A DNA stretch of 58,784 nt, taken from NCBI GenBank assembly GCA_024683645.1, contig JAIKYA010000067.1:1-58784 (forward strand), read 5' to 3'. Under the pieces are notes generated by a model. The model ran no database searches, had not been told where the DNA came from, and saw nothing but the letters and a program-made list of their open reading frames with translations. The position numbers and the translations under genes were made by a program. Shown piece after piece: positions 26,024 through 34,160 of the stretch (positions within the stretch are counted from its first letter, which is position 1; each line of letters begins with the position of its first letter). The DNA comes from Lachnospiraceae bacterium. GTDB taxonomy: Bacteria; Bacillota; Clostridia; Lachnospirales; Lachnospiraceae.

Positions 26024-26052
26024 TTGACAAAAATATGGGAGTGGTGTACTCT
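26024..26052 (+). promoter_or_regulatory. Promoter of the GntR/ABC operon
   Basis: A perfect -35 TTGACA (26024-26029), a 17-nt spacer and -10 TACTCT (26047-26052). The expected transcript start is about 26059, at the edge of the tandem repeats that follow. Upstream, 25954-26020 has no gene, only a GC-rich stretch. Confidence 0.7.
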
Positions 26053-26054
26053 TT

Positions 26055-26106
26055 GTGTATCACACCAAATAATACAAAGAATACAAATCATACAAGCGAT
26101 ACACAA
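26055..26106. promoter_or_regulatory. Operator-like region: inverted GTGTATC/GATACAC and four 9-bp tandem repeats
   Basis: Directly behind the -10 box, GTGTATC (26055-26061) and GATACAC (26098-26104) form an inverted repeat. Between and overlapping them are four consecutive 9-mers: AATACAAAG (26071), AATACAAAT (26080), CATACAAGC (26089) and GATACACAA (26098), sharing the core nATACAnn. The position over the transcript start and the presence of a YtrA-type GntR regulator in the same operon suggest autoregulation. That link is inference. Confidence 0.6.
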
Positions 26107-26193
26107 GGGATAAGCTTAGGTATAGGGATGACGACAAAGGCCGGGTAACATACTGATAAAGCAGAGGATCCGGCGATAAAGGAGGAAGAAGAG

Positions 26194-27048
26194 ATGGAAT
26201 TTGCAAAAGTAGGAAATACACAGATGGGACTGCTGGTACTCGGAGCACTGCTGTTTATGCTCGTTCCGCCCGCTATAGCATTTATCTGGACCAAAAAGAA
26301 AAAGGAGAAGTTCACGAGCGTACTTGCGGGAGCGGTAACGTTTATGTTATTTGCCGTTATACTGGAAAAGCCGCTGCAGAATATCCTGGTCTTTCCGACG
26401 ATGATGGGACTTTCCGAGCATGCAGCAGCAAAATTTATAAACGCAAGGCCCGTTCTGTGGGCGCTGATAGTCGGGCTTTTTCCGGGAGTCTTTGAAGAGA
26501 CGGGACGGCTGGTGGCCTTTAAGACTGTACTAAAAAACAGAAAGAATCGTGAGACGGGAGTGTCACACGGTATAGGACACGGCGGTTTTGAGGTGATGAT
26601 CGTTCTCGGAATCCCTTATATCCAGTATATCTCGTACGCTTCAATGATCAATGCGGGAACCTTCGGAAATGTGATAGCACAGGTGGCGGCAAAGGCTCCG
26701 GAGCAGGCAGAACAGGGGTATGCGATCGCAGCGCAGCTGGCTGCTTTTACGGCAGGAAATCTGATACTGAATATAGTGGAGCGTATATTTGCCGTTATGT
26801 TTCATACCGGCGCTTCGATGCTTGTCTTTTATGCCTGCAGAGATAAAAAGAAGTTCCTGCTGTATCCGCTGGCTGTCCTGCTCCATACGGCAATGGACTT
26901 CATTGCCGGTCTGCAGCTGGCGGGGGTGACCACATTATCGCCCGTGATGATGGAAGCAGTCGTTGTGTTATCCGGCATCGCGGTGTTCTTCGGAGCTTAT
27001 TTCCTTCTGTATAAGAAGGATAAAGAGAGTGAAAAGGAGGCTTTATGA
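26194..27048 (+). CDS. YhfC-family intramembrane metalloprotease-like protein
   Basis: This 284-residue protein has about seven to eight membrane segments. The conserved polar residues lie inside the membrane: FEETGRL (about 110), HGIGHGGFE (about 128), FHTGASM (about 206) and LLHTAMDF (about 230). This Glu-Glu...His-His pattern is that of the YhfC/PrsW/CPBP clan of glutamate-type membrane proteases. As first gene of an operon with an ABC exporter and a GntR regulator it may provide immunity or process an envelope or peptide substrate. The start has GGAGGAAG about 8 nt upstream. It overlaps the regulator gene by four bases. Confidence 0.8.
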   Translation: MEFAKVGNTQMGLLVLGALLFMLVPPAIAFIWTKKKKEKFTSVLAGAVTFMLFAVILEKPLQNILVFPTMMGLSEHAAAKFINARPVLWALIVGLFPGVFEETGRLVAFKTVLKNRKNRETGVSHGIGHGGFEVMIVLGIPYIQYISYASMINAGTFGNVIAQVAAKAPEQAEQGYAIAAQLAAFTAGNLILNIVERIFAVMFHTGASMLVFYACRDKKKFLLYPLAVLLHTAMDFIAGLQLAGVTTLSPVMMEAVVVLSGIAVFFGAYFLLYKKDKESEKEAL

Positions 27049-27410
27049 TATTAAGGATCGATGAACTGTCCGATGTGCCCATATATCAGCAGATAAGGAA
27101 CCAGATAGTGATGGGGATATCCTCGGGCGAACTGGAGGCGGGGGAGCAGCTGCCGACGGTGCGCGCCCTGGCTGTGGAGATGGGGATCAACACTATGACG
27201 GTGAGCAAGGCTTATCAGCTGTTAAAAACGGAGGGCTACATCATGACAGACAGGAAAAACGGAGCAAGGATACGAAGCGAGATCGAAAAGCAGGGAAGGA
27301 TAAGTTCCGGCAACCGCTCGGAGCTTAAGCGCATCGTATCGGAGGCAAGGCTTTCGGGAGTACCGAAGGATGAGCTAATGAAACTCGTGGATGAGTATTA
27401 CGGAGGGTAG
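27045..27410 (+). CDS. GntR-family regulator, YtrA subfamily
   Basis: This short GntR protein of 121 residues has an N-terminal winged helix (VPIYQQIRNQIVMGI, LPTVRALAVEMGINTMTVSKAY, TEGYIMTDRKNG) and only a short helical C-terminus for dimerisation, which defines the YtrA subgroup. These regulators usually repress ABC transporter operons that respond to cell-wall-active agents. It is located within such an operon, and its likely operator is the repeat region at 26055-26106. The preceding SD AAAGGAGG lies inside the protease gene. Confidence 0.9.
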   Translation: MILRIDELSDVPIYQQIRNQIVMGISSGELEAGEQLPTVRALAVEMGINTMTVSKAYQLLKTEGYIMTDRKNGARIRSEIEKQGRISSGNRSELKRIVSEARLSGVPKDELMKLVDEYYGG

Positions 27411-27414
27411 ACTT

Positions 27415-28824
27415 ATGTCAGCTGTATTTGGATGGATAATGTTTTTGTGCCTTGCATCGGTGCTTTTGTTCAATTTATTCTACATGTATCCGCTTAAATG
27501 GAAGGAAAAAAAGTTCATACTGGGAGTCAAGAGACGTAAGGAGTTTAAGGAAGAGGAAACTGCGGAAAAGATAGACACCATAGTGGCCGGATGTCATAAA
27601 CAGGCTGTGATCATAACGATCGTCTGTTTCGTGATAGCGGCTCTTCTGCTCCTGGTAAAAGGGATGGTGATGCAGACATTCTTCTGGATGCTCTTCATCT
27701 TTATCGCGATCTTTGCCGGTATGGTACCTTATATAACGGGGCATAAGGAGATGATGAACCTTAAGAAAGCGCTCGGGCTAAAGAGCGGAGAGAACGTAAG
27801 CCTTGTGGACCTTAAAGTGAGCGGCAAGGTTCACACACTTAAGCCGCTCTGGGTCACGATCCCGAACCTTGCGGGCTTTATACCTGTGATCGTGGCGCTG
27901 CTTTTTGACCTTAAGCTGATAAGCTTTGGGGGAAACAGGATCGCCGGGAGTTTTATCACAACGACCGTCATAGGGACTTTATGGCTTATGGGCCTGCTTA
28001 TAACCGCCTTCGCCTTTCTCATGGATAATCTGAAAAATGAGGTGATATCCCCTGACAGCGATGTGAACGCAAACTATAACAGGGCAAAAAAGAAGAATGC
28101 CGCTGATCTGAACACGGCCTTTCTCTGGATCAATGTGCTCTATACCGTAGCAATGGCGTTTGGCTTTTTACTCCGATACAGCGACATGCTCATGATGGGA
28201 GGCCTGCTGGTCTATATAGTCTTAATGTTTGTGGCGGTCTTTGTCTTCATTCATTACTCCAAGAAGATAGAGGCCAGGTACCTTAAGGAAACAGAGCTGG
28301 TCACGGATGATGATGAATGCTGGATAGCGGGGATGTTTTACTACAATCCGAAAGATAAGCGCATGAACGTGGAAAAGCGCGCCGGAGTTGGTTCTACCGT
28401 TAATTTTGCACATCCCGGAGGAAAGCTCGTAGGCATTATCGCTGCAGGTACGATAGTAATGACGTTCCTTTCCCTGATATGGGTGGGACTGGTGGAAATC
28501 ACCCCCATCAGTCTGCGGGCTGAAGATTCAAAGCTTATCTGTCATCAGCTGCGGGATGAGTATGTTATCCCCTTTGATGATATCGCAAGCGCGGAATACG
28601 GAGACGACATTACGAAACATACCGTGATCCGTACTGCCGGCGTGGGAATGGACACCCTGCTCAAGGGGAAATTCTCCGTGGACGGAAAAGGATGCACGAT
28701 ATTCCTCAATCCGCAGACAAAGGCCTTTATCAGGCTCGTCACCAAAAGCGGACAGACCTACTATCTCGGCGGACTCGATGCTGCCGAGACCGCAGCGGCC
28801 ATGTCCGCCCTGGAAAACAGATAA
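27415..28824 (+). CDS. Multi-pass membrane protein with DUF5808-like and PH-like parts
   Basis: The 469-residue protein has about ten membrane segments. The start at 27415 is chosen because GGAGGG lies 8 nt upstream; a longer frame from 27391 has no such site. After the sixth segment the sequence ECWIAGMFYYNPKDKRMNVE, then AGVGSTVNFAHPGGK, resembles the DUF5808 motif (W..G.FY.NP.D.R). The C-terminal 120 residues (EDSKLICHQLRDEYVIPFDDI...) resemble a bacterial PH domain. Proteins of this build are commonly encoded beside YtrA-type regulators and ABC transporters in Firmicutes. The function is unknown; a sensor or partner role for the exporter is inference. Confidence 0.75.
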   Translation: MSAVFGWIMFLCLASVLLFNLFYMYPLKWKEKKFILGVKRRKEFKEEETAEKIDTIVAGCHKQAVIITIVCFVIAALLLLVKGMVMQTFFWMLFIFIAIFAGMVPYITGHKEMMNLKKALGLKSGENVSLVDLKVSGKVHTLKPLWVTIPNLAGFIPVIVALLFDLKLISFGGNRIAGSFITTTVIGTLWLMGLLITAFAFLMDNLKNEVISPDSDVNANYNRAKKKNAADLNTAFLWINVLYTVAMAFGFLLRYSDMLMMGGLLVYIVLMFVAVFVFIHYSKKIEARYLKETELVTDDDECWIAGMFYYNPKDKRMNVEKRAGVGSTVNFAHPGGKLVGIIAAGTIVMTFLSLIWVGLVEITPISLRAEDSKLICHQLRDEYVIPFDDIASAEYGDDITKHTVIRTAGVGMDTLLKGKFSVDGKGCTIFLNPQTKAFIRLVTKSGQTYYLGGLDAAETAAAMSALENR

Positions 28825-29034
28825 AACCATCGGGGCCGGCCCTTTAGCGTTTCTTGCTTCCGGCAAAGATCGTTCATTGCAAGACCCGCTTCCGCTTGGG
28901 TTCGGCTCGCAGCGGTGCTAAACTCGTGCAGGCACTCGTTAAGCACCGGCGGCCTCACACAGTCTTGCACTGAAGCGATCATTTGCCGTAAGAGAGGAGA
29001 AGAGCAAAACCACAAGGTCCGTCCCCGTGGTTTT
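28823..29034. repeat. Large nested inverted repeat (about 212 bp)
   Basis: Three levels of imperfect inverted repeats share one centre. The outer arms are AAAACCATCGGGGCCGGCCC (from 28823) and the complement-like stretch AAGGTCCGTCCCCGTGGTTT (from 29014). The middle arms are at 28861-28884 (CGGCAAAGATCG...GCAAGAC) and 28962-28988 (GTCTTGCACTGAAGCGATCA...TTTGCCG). The inner arms are CGGTGCT (28913) and AAGCACCG (28941). The element fills the whole gap between two genes of one operon. It could be a MITE, a REP doublet or a structured RNA. It may also attenuate readthrough into the ABC genes, since the outer arm ends in five T. Confidence 0.6.
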
Positions 29035-29069
29035 TAAATATAGCAAGTGCTTCGCAGGAGGGAGCGTAT

Positions 29070-29792
29070 ATGAAGCCGGTATTGGAGATAAAGAATTATA
29101 CAAAGGTATATGGAGAGGGAAAGAAGGCAGCGGATAATGTGTGTCTTACGGTTGAAGCCGGTGATATCTACGGTTTTATCGGACACAACGGTGCGGGCAA
29201 ATCCACTACGATACGTGCTGTGGTTGGAGTGCTGGATTTTACGGAGGGCGATATATATATAGACGGTCATTCCGTAAAGAACGAAGCGATGGAGTGCAAA
29301 AAGATCACTTCATACATTCCCGATAATCCGGATCTGTATGAAAACCTAAGTGGTATACAGTATCTGGATTTTATCGCAGACGTGTTTGGCATTGACGGGA
29401 AGAAACGTGAGGAAGTGATCGGAAAATATGCGGATGCGTTTGAGATCACGGATTCACTCGGAGACCTGATCAGCTCATATTCCCACGGTATGAAGCAGAA
29501 GCTGGCGATAATATCCGCATTGATACACGAGCCGAAACTGATCGTTATGGATGAGCCTTTTGTGGGGCTTGATCCCAAGGCGGCTTTTACGCTGAAGCAG
29601 ATCATGCATGAGCTGTGTGAGAAGGGGACAGCGATCTTTTTCTCAACCCATGTGCTGGATGTTGCGGAAAAGCTCTGCAATAAGGTGGCTATAATAAAAG
29701 GCGGAAAGATCATAGATTCGGGGACCATGGAAGAGATGGTGGGCAAGAAATCACTGGAAGAGGTATTCCTGGAGGTGGAGGATGAAAAGTAG
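29070..29792 (+). CDS. ABC transporter ATP-binding protein
   Basis: This is an ABC-2-type ATPase of 240 residues. Walker A is GHNGAGKST (about 36-44), the Q-loop region follows, the signature reads YSHGMKQKL (about 136), Walker B is LIVMDEPFVGLD (about 156) and the H-loop is FFSTHVLD. It pairs with the permease that overlaps its 3' end by 11 bases. GGAGGGAG lies before the ATG. With the upstream YtrA-type regulator it probably forms an exporter linked to cell-envelope stress; the substrate is unknown. Confidence 0.92.
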   Translation: MKPVLEIKNYTKVYGEGKKAADNVCLTVEAGDIYGFIGHNGAGKSTTIRAVVGVLDFTEGDIYIDGHSVKNEAMECKKITSYIPDNPDLYENLSGIQYLDFIADVFGIDGKKREEVIGKYADAFEITDSLGDLISSYSHGMKQKLAIISALIHEPKLIVMDEPFVGLDPKAAFTLKQIMHELCEKGTAIFFSTHVLDVAEKLCNKVAIIKGGKIIDSGTMEEMVGKKSLEEVFLEVEDEK

Positions 29793-31383
29793 CATGGTAT
29801 TGATAAAGAATCTGCTCCTTTCCACCAGTCAGTGGAATATATACAGATTCTGCAGGGATAAGAAAAAAAGGGGAAGGATCATCGGAAACTTCATCGGACA
29901 GTTTATCCTGTATCTGATGCTGATGGCATACTGTGTTTTTTCCTGTATCGGATACGGAAAGCTGGGGCTTACGGTAGTGATACCGACGCTGTGTGCTCTT
30001 ACGATAGCTCTCATGGCCTTCTTTCTTACCTTGTTTAAGACCAACGGATATCTGTTCAATTTTAAGGAATATGACATGCTCATGTCCCTGCCTTTTGAAG
30101 CCGGGACGGTGGCGGGCTGTAAATTCCTGTACATGTATATAAAGAGCCTGCCCTGGAATCTGAGTATTTCCCTGGCCATGCTTATCGGATATGCGGTATA
30201 TGCAAGGCCTTCAGCCGCCGGGATTTTCCTGTGGCTGCTCTTAAGTTTCTTTCTTCCGGTCATACCCATGCTGGCAGCAGCCTTTATCGGCTATATCATC
30301 GCCGGGATCAGCGCAGGTTTTAAGAAGAACAATCTGATACAGACTCTGCTCACGTTTATGATAGTGATTGCCTGCTTCAGTCTGCGCTTCATCATAGAAT
30401 CCGTTGCAAGGACCGGCAGGATAGAGGAGACTCTTACGGATCTGTCCGGATTTATAAGTCAGGCCGGCAGGACATATCCGCCTGCGGGCTGGTTCGTAAA
30501 TGCGGTAATGTATCTTAAGCCGGCGGATATCCTTCTGATGACCGGCGTGACTCTGCTGCTCTTTGAGCTGGTATTCATACCGGTGGGAAGGGCTTACCGC
30601 CGCATCAATTCCGGACTCAAATCCCATGCCGCAGCGGGGAAGTTTTCGATGACGGCGCAGAAGCGCCGCAGCATATATAATGCCGTAGCTTTTAAAGAAT
30701 TTAAGCGTATGACGGGTTCGACAGTCTATATGACAAATGCTGCGATAGGGGAAATGATGGCGCTGCTCTTAGGGATAGTCATACTGTTTGTGGATGTTGA
30801 CAAGGCGGTCAGTACCCTTACCCAGGGAGCTCCCGTAACCGCAGAAATGCTGCAGGTGGCCATACCGCTGATCGTATATTTCTGTATCGGTATGGTGGCG
30901 ACAACGGCGATCACTCCGTCTCTGGAAGGGAAGAATTACTGGATCGTTCAGAGTCTCCCGATACCGAAAAAGGTGCTTTATCAGGGAAAGATGCTTTTTA
31001 ATATGTATCTTACGGTCCCGTTTTCACTTTTTGCGACAATATGTATCTGCATCGCTGCGCGGACGACCTTAATGACTGCCGTATTATCCGTGCTGCTGAG
31101 TTTCTGCCTCTGCGCATTCTCCACGAGCTGGGGCTGTGTGTGCGGGATCAGGCATATGCGGCTGGACTGGGAGAATGAGATAGAAGTGGTAAAGCAGGGA
31201 GCGGCTGTCAGTCTGTATATCCTTCCCAATCTGTTCGTTACAACAGGGCTGATCGTTTTAACGGTCATGCTCGGTACAAAGGTCGACAGAAATGTGATCC
31301 TTGCGGTGCTGACGCTTCTTGTTTTTGTGCTTACTGTGCTCTGCTACCGCAGGGTATGTGTCATTGCGGAAAAACAGGCCTAA
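29782..31383 (+). CDS. ABC-2-type transporter permease
   Basis: This 533-residue integral membrane protein has about twelve hydrophobic segments, roughly two sets of six, as in large ABC exporter permeases of Firmicutes. The N-terminus is cytoplasmic and basic (CRDKKKRGR). The mid-protein loop (about 280-310) contains KRRSIYNAVAFKEFKRM, a typical cytoplasmic coupling segment before the second half. It has an 11-base overlap with the ATPase gene. No terminator is apparent between its stop and the Phe leader promoter, so the downstream attenuator also has to deal with readthrough. Confidence 0.85.
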   Translation: MKSSMVLIKNLLLSTSQWNIYRFCRDKKKRGRIIGNFIGQFILYLMLMAYCVFSCIGYGKLGLTVVIPTLCALTIALMAFFLTLFKTNGYLFNFKEYDMLMSLPFEAGTVAGCKFLYMYIKSLPWNLSISLAMLIGYAVYARPSAAGIFLWLLLSFFLPVIPMLAAAFIGYIIAGISAGFKKNNLIQTLLTFMIVIACFSLRFIIESVARTGRIEETLTDLSGFISQAGRTYPPAGWFVNAVMYLKPADILLMTGVTLLLFELVFIPVGRAYRRINSGLKSHAAAGKFSMTAQKRRSIYNAVAFKEFKRMTGSTVYMTNAAIGEMMALLLGIVILFVDVDKAVSTLTQGAPVTAEMLQVAIPLIVYFCIGMVATTAITPSLEGKNYWIVQSLPIPKKVLYQGKMLFNMYLTVPFSLFATICICIAARTTLMTAVLSVLLSFCLCAFSTSWGCVCGIRHMRLDWENEIEVVKQGAAVSLYILPNLFVTTGLIVLTVMLGTKVDRNVILAVLTLLVFVLTVLCYRRVCVIAEKQA

Positions 31384-31394
31384 AGGGTCATCTC

Positions 31395-31423
31395 TTGACA
31401 GTCGCGGGAAAGTGTGATAAATT
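31395..31423 (+). promoter_or_regulatory. Promoter of the pheA leader
   Basis: A perfect TTGACA (31395-31400), a 17-nt spacer and TAAATT (31418-31423). The -10 box ends 7 nt before an ATG at 31431 that opens the Phe-rich leader peptide. Confidence 0.7.
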
Positions 31424-31430
31424 AGCCGAC

Positions 31431-31559
31431 ATGGGAAATGAGAATCTGAAATCAGCTAAAGCCTTTATGTTTGAAACCTGCAGCTTTTTTGCAGGCTCAT
31501 TTTGGTTTGCCTTTAGTAAGCAACATAAGGATGCGGAAGCGGAGAACAGGTTGGCATAA
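31431..31559 (+). CDS. Phe-rich leader peptide of the pheA operon
   Basis: This small frame codes for 42 residues. The central part, AFMFETCSFFAGSFWFAF, contains seven Phe (all TTT codons, 31464-31514) and one Trp, then SKQHKDAEAENRLA and a TAA. Such a run directly before a terminator and a Phe biosynthesis gene is the layout of ribosome-mediated attenuation. If ribosomes stall at the Phe codons, AGAACAGG (near 31542) stays free to pair with CCTGTCC of the terminator stem. Reaching the stop at 31557 would cover it and let the terminator form. The ATG seems leaderless; an internal ATG at 31467 is an alternative start. I see no T-box sequence. Confidence 0.6.
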   Translation: MGNENLKSAKAFMFETCSFFAGSFWFAFSKQHKDAEAENRLA

Positions 31560-31585
31560 AGAACGAGATAAAATGCACAAACAAG

Positions 31586-31614
31586 ACCCTGTCCTTTGCG
31601 GACAGGGTTTTTTT
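31586..31614 (+). terminator. Attenuator terminator before pheA
   Basis: ACCCTGTCC (31586-31594) and GGACAGGGT (31600-31608) form a perfect 9-bp stem with a TTTGC loop, followed by seven T. It ends 20 nt before the pheA start and so can only act as a regulated terminator or as a partial barrier to readthrough from the ABC operon. Confidence 0.85.
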
Positions 31615-31633
31615 CATGAAAGGAGAATGAGGA

Positions 31634-32452
31634 ATGAAAATCGCATACAGCGGAGTAAAGGGAGCATATGCACATATAGCGGGAGAGAAGATATTTCCGG
31701 GAAGTGATTGCAGGGCATATCCTTCTTTCGGTAATGTGTATGAGGCAGTCACGAGCGGCGAGTGTGACTACGGCGTGATGCCGATCGAAAACAGTTTTGC
31801 CGGGGATGTGGCACAGGTGATGGATCTGCTTTACTTCGGAAAGCTGTATATCGTGGGCATATATGAGATGCCTATCGCCCACCATCTGCTGGCAGTGAAA
31901 GGTGCCGGGATTTCGGATATACGCAGGGTGGTAAGTCACCCGCAGGCACTTGACCAGTGTGCCGGCTACATACGCGAAAAAGGCTATGAACAGTGCGCAG
32001 CCACCAATACGGCAATGGCGGCAAGGGATGTGGCAGCAGCCGGTGATATACATACTGCAGCCATCGCAAGCAGGGAGACGGCCGAGATATACGGACTCGA
32101 TGTCCTCGACCATGATATCAATGAAAAAGATGATAATATGACGCGCTTTGTGGTAATATCAAAAGAGGACAGGCCGCTTTTGGGAGAGCGTCAGGCTTTT
32201 TCCATGATATTTACCGTAAATAACGTGGCGGGAGCGCTGGCTAAAGCGGTGACGACCATAGCTTTGAACGGCTTTAACCTGCGGGCCATCAGAAGCCGGC
32301 CCGCAAAGGAGCTTGCCTGGAACTACTACTTCTATATCGAGGGTGAAGGGGATATCAGCAGCCCGGCAGGAGCGCGGATGGTAGAAGAACTTAAATACAA
32401 CTGTGACGTGATAAGAGTACTCGGAAACTATCATTCCGATGTCACACTCTGA
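31634..32452 (+). CDS. pheA: Prephenate dehydratase
   Basis: This enzyme converts prephenate to phenylpyruvate in phenylalanine synthesis. The 272-residue protein has a catalytic domain (about 1-180) with MPIENSFAGDVAQ and DNMTRFVVIS, the latter containing the essential Thr-Arg-Phe. A C-terminal ACT domain (about 190-265) includes IRSRPAKELAWNY, where Phe feedback normally acts. No chorismate mutase domain is fused to it, unlike the enterobacterial P-protein. AGGAATGAGGA precedes the ATG. Expression is probably controlled by the Phe-rich leader just upstream. Confidence 0.93.
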   Translation: MKIAYSGVKGAYAHIAGEKIFPGSDCRAYPSFGNVYEAVTSGECDYGVMPIENSFAGDVAQVMDLLYFGKLYIVGIYEMPIAHHLLAVKGAGISDIRRVVSHPQALDQCAGYIREKGYEQCAATNTAMAARDVAAAGDIHTAAIASRETAEIYGLDVLDHDINEKDDNMTRFVVISKEDRPLLGERQAFSMIFTVNNVAGALAKAVTTIALNGFNLRAIRSRPAKELAWNYYFYIEGEGDISSPAGARMVEELKYNCDVIRVLGNYHSDVTL

Positions 32453-32489
32453 AGAACTGACGTTAAGAAAAAACGGAGGATAAAGAATC

Positions 32490-33518
32490 ATGGGAATGGT
32501 TTTTGAACGCAAACTGACAATACCCGCCGAGGTAAAAGAAATGTACCCGCTCACCGCGAAAATGAATGAGTGTGTGGAAAAGCGCACCGCGCAGATAAAA
32601 CGTATTTTCGAGGGAGCGGATAAAAGACTCCTTCTGATCATAGGCCCCTGCAGTGCCGATAACGAAGACAGCGTCATCGACTATACGTTGCGCCTTCGGA
32701 AGATGCAGGACAAAGTGGAAGACAGGATACTGATAGTTCCGCGTATATATACAAACAAACCCCGCACCACAGGCGCAGGCTATAAGGGCATGCTCCATCA
32801 GCCGGACCCCGGTGAAAAGCCCGATATGTTCAAAGGTATAATAGCCACAAGGCATCTGCATATGCGTGCCGTGGAGGAGACGGAATTCTCCTGCGCGGAC
32901 GAGATGCTCTATCCGGAAAACTACCGCTACCTTGACGATCTTCTCGGTTATGTGGCAGTTGGTGCCAGAAGCGTGGAAGACCAGCAGCATCGTCTCGTTG
33001 CCAGCGGTATCAGTGCACCGGTAGGCATGAAGAATCCGACCTCGGGCGATTATTCGATCATGATGAATGCCATACAGGCAGCCCAGCATCCGCACACCTT
33101 TATCTATCGCGGATGGGAAGTACATTCGGAAGGCAACCGGCATGCGCATGCCATACTCCGAGGCTACACCAACAAGCACGGACAGGCACTTCCCAATTAC
33201 CATTACGAAGACCTGATCAGACTGTACGAGGATTATCAGAAGGCAGAATATCAGAATCCCGCAGTCATCATAGATACGAATCATGCCAATTCGGGAAAGA
33301 ACCCCTTCGAGCAGCCCCGCATCATCAGGGAGGTTCTGTACGCCTGCAGGCATAATAATGACATTGCTTCACTTGTAAAGGGCTTTATGGTCGAGAGTTA
33401 TATAGAGGACGGTAACCAGAAAATCGGAGACGGTGTCTACGGCAAGTCGATCACAGATGCCTGCCTTGGCTGGGACAAGACCGAAAAACTCATTTACGAT
33501 ATCGCAGAGCTGCTGTAG
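32490..33518 (+). CDS. aroF: Class I 3-deoxy-7-phosphoheptulonate synthase (AroF/G/H type)
   Basis: This DAHP synthase joins phosphoenolpyruvate and erythrose-4-phosphate, the first step of the shikimate pathway. Motifs IGPCSADNEDS, NKPRTTGAGYKG, GARSVEDQQHR, GMKNPTSGD and DTNHANSGK are those of the E. coli-like AroF/AroG/AroH group. The symbol names this group only; the isoenzyme type and feedback inhibitor cannot be assigned. The length of 342 residues is typical. It follows pheA after 37 bases with an AACGGAGG site, so both ends of Phe synthesis share the attenuator. That suggests, but does not show, that this isoenzyme is the Phe-responsive one. Confidence 0.93.
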   Translation: MGMVFERKLTIPAEVKEMYPLTAKMNECVEKRTAQIKRIFEGADKRLLLIIGPCSADNEDSVIDYTLRLRKMQDKVEDRILIVPRIYTNKPRTTGAGYKGMLHQPDPGEKPDMFKGIIATRHLHMRAVEETEFSCADEMLYPENYRYLDDLLGYVAVGARSVEDQQHRLVASGISAPVGMKNPTSGDYSIMMNAIQAAQHPHTFIYRGWEVHSEGNRHAHAILRGYTNKHGQALPNYHYEDLIRLYEDYQKAEYQNPAVIIDTNHANSGKNPFEQPRIIREVLYACRHNNDIASLVKGFMVESYIEDGNQKIGDGVYGKSITDACLGWDKTEKLIYDIAELL

Positions 33519-33532
33519 TCAGCGCTGATTGG

Positions 33533-34153
33533 TCAGGGGATTTTTGAACACAGGATCATAAGGATCCCGCTATCCACGCTGATGCGGGCTTCGGAGGAAG
33601 CCCAGGCGTTACTGACGCCCAAAGGAAATGAATTGGTAAGCGTAAGGTCCCCGGCCTCGTATTCACTGCCTAAGACCGATACTCCCGTGCAGCGGTCGCT
33701 GAGTGAAAAGAGCGAGAGGGAGCAGGAAGCCATTTTCGGAAGGCATATTTCTCCATGAGAAAAAACGTACGCGAAGCTGTCATGCCCGTACAGGCGGACC
33801 GAGGCACCGTTTGATACGAGGAAGGCTGCGGTCTGGATGTTGGCGATAGTATGGTCCAAGCGGCCGCCGAAAGCACAGCAGATCGCAATATCCGTAAAGC
33901 CGAGGCTTAAGGCATGCCTGGCGGCTATCATCGTATCGGTATCATCTTTGTGTGAAGGAAAGCGCATGACGGGAACGGAGCCTTCGGGCTCGGGAGACGA
34001 ATCAAAATCCCCGATGATCAGATCCGGAGTGATGCGCATTTTATCGGCATACTGCCAGCCACGGTCGCAGGCTATATAATATGAGGCTTTTTTTATTTCT
34101 TCCGGAATATCGGCATAATCGCCGCCGGATATTATCAGACATATTTTTTCCAT
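33533..34153 (-). CDS. thiN: Thiamine pyrophosphokinase
   Basis: This enzyme transfers a pyrophosphate from ATP to thiamine, giving thiamine pyrophosphate. The 206-residue protein begins MEKICLIISGGDY. It has ACDRGWQYADKM, IIGDFDSSP and FPSHKDDTDTMIA, the metal/ATP motifs of the family, then CAFGGRLDHTIANI; the thiamine-binding beta domain follows. The start at 34153 gives the usual length. There is no Shine-Dalgarno sequence, and a promoter -10 ends 7 nt upstream, so the mRNA is probably leaderless. In many Firmicutes thiN follows rpe; here it is 13 kb away and convergent with the DAHP synthase gene. Confidence 0.9.
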   Translation of the reverse strand: MEKICLIISGGDYADIPEEIKKASYYIACDRGWQYADKMRITPDLIIGDFDSSPEPEGSVPVMRFPSHKDDTDTMIAARHALSLGFTDIAICCAFGGRLDHTIANIQTAAFLVSNGASVRLYGHDSFAYVFSHGEICLPKMASCSLSLFSLSDRCTGVSVLGSEYEAGDLTLTNSFPLGVSNAWASSEARISVDSGILMILCSKIP

Positions 34154-34160
34154 GACAGTA

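Noticed and set aside
31384-31633. T-box riboswitch before pheA
   Set aside because: The conserved T-box antiterminator sequence (AGGGTGG...ACCGCG) is not present; the Phe-rich frame explains the region better.
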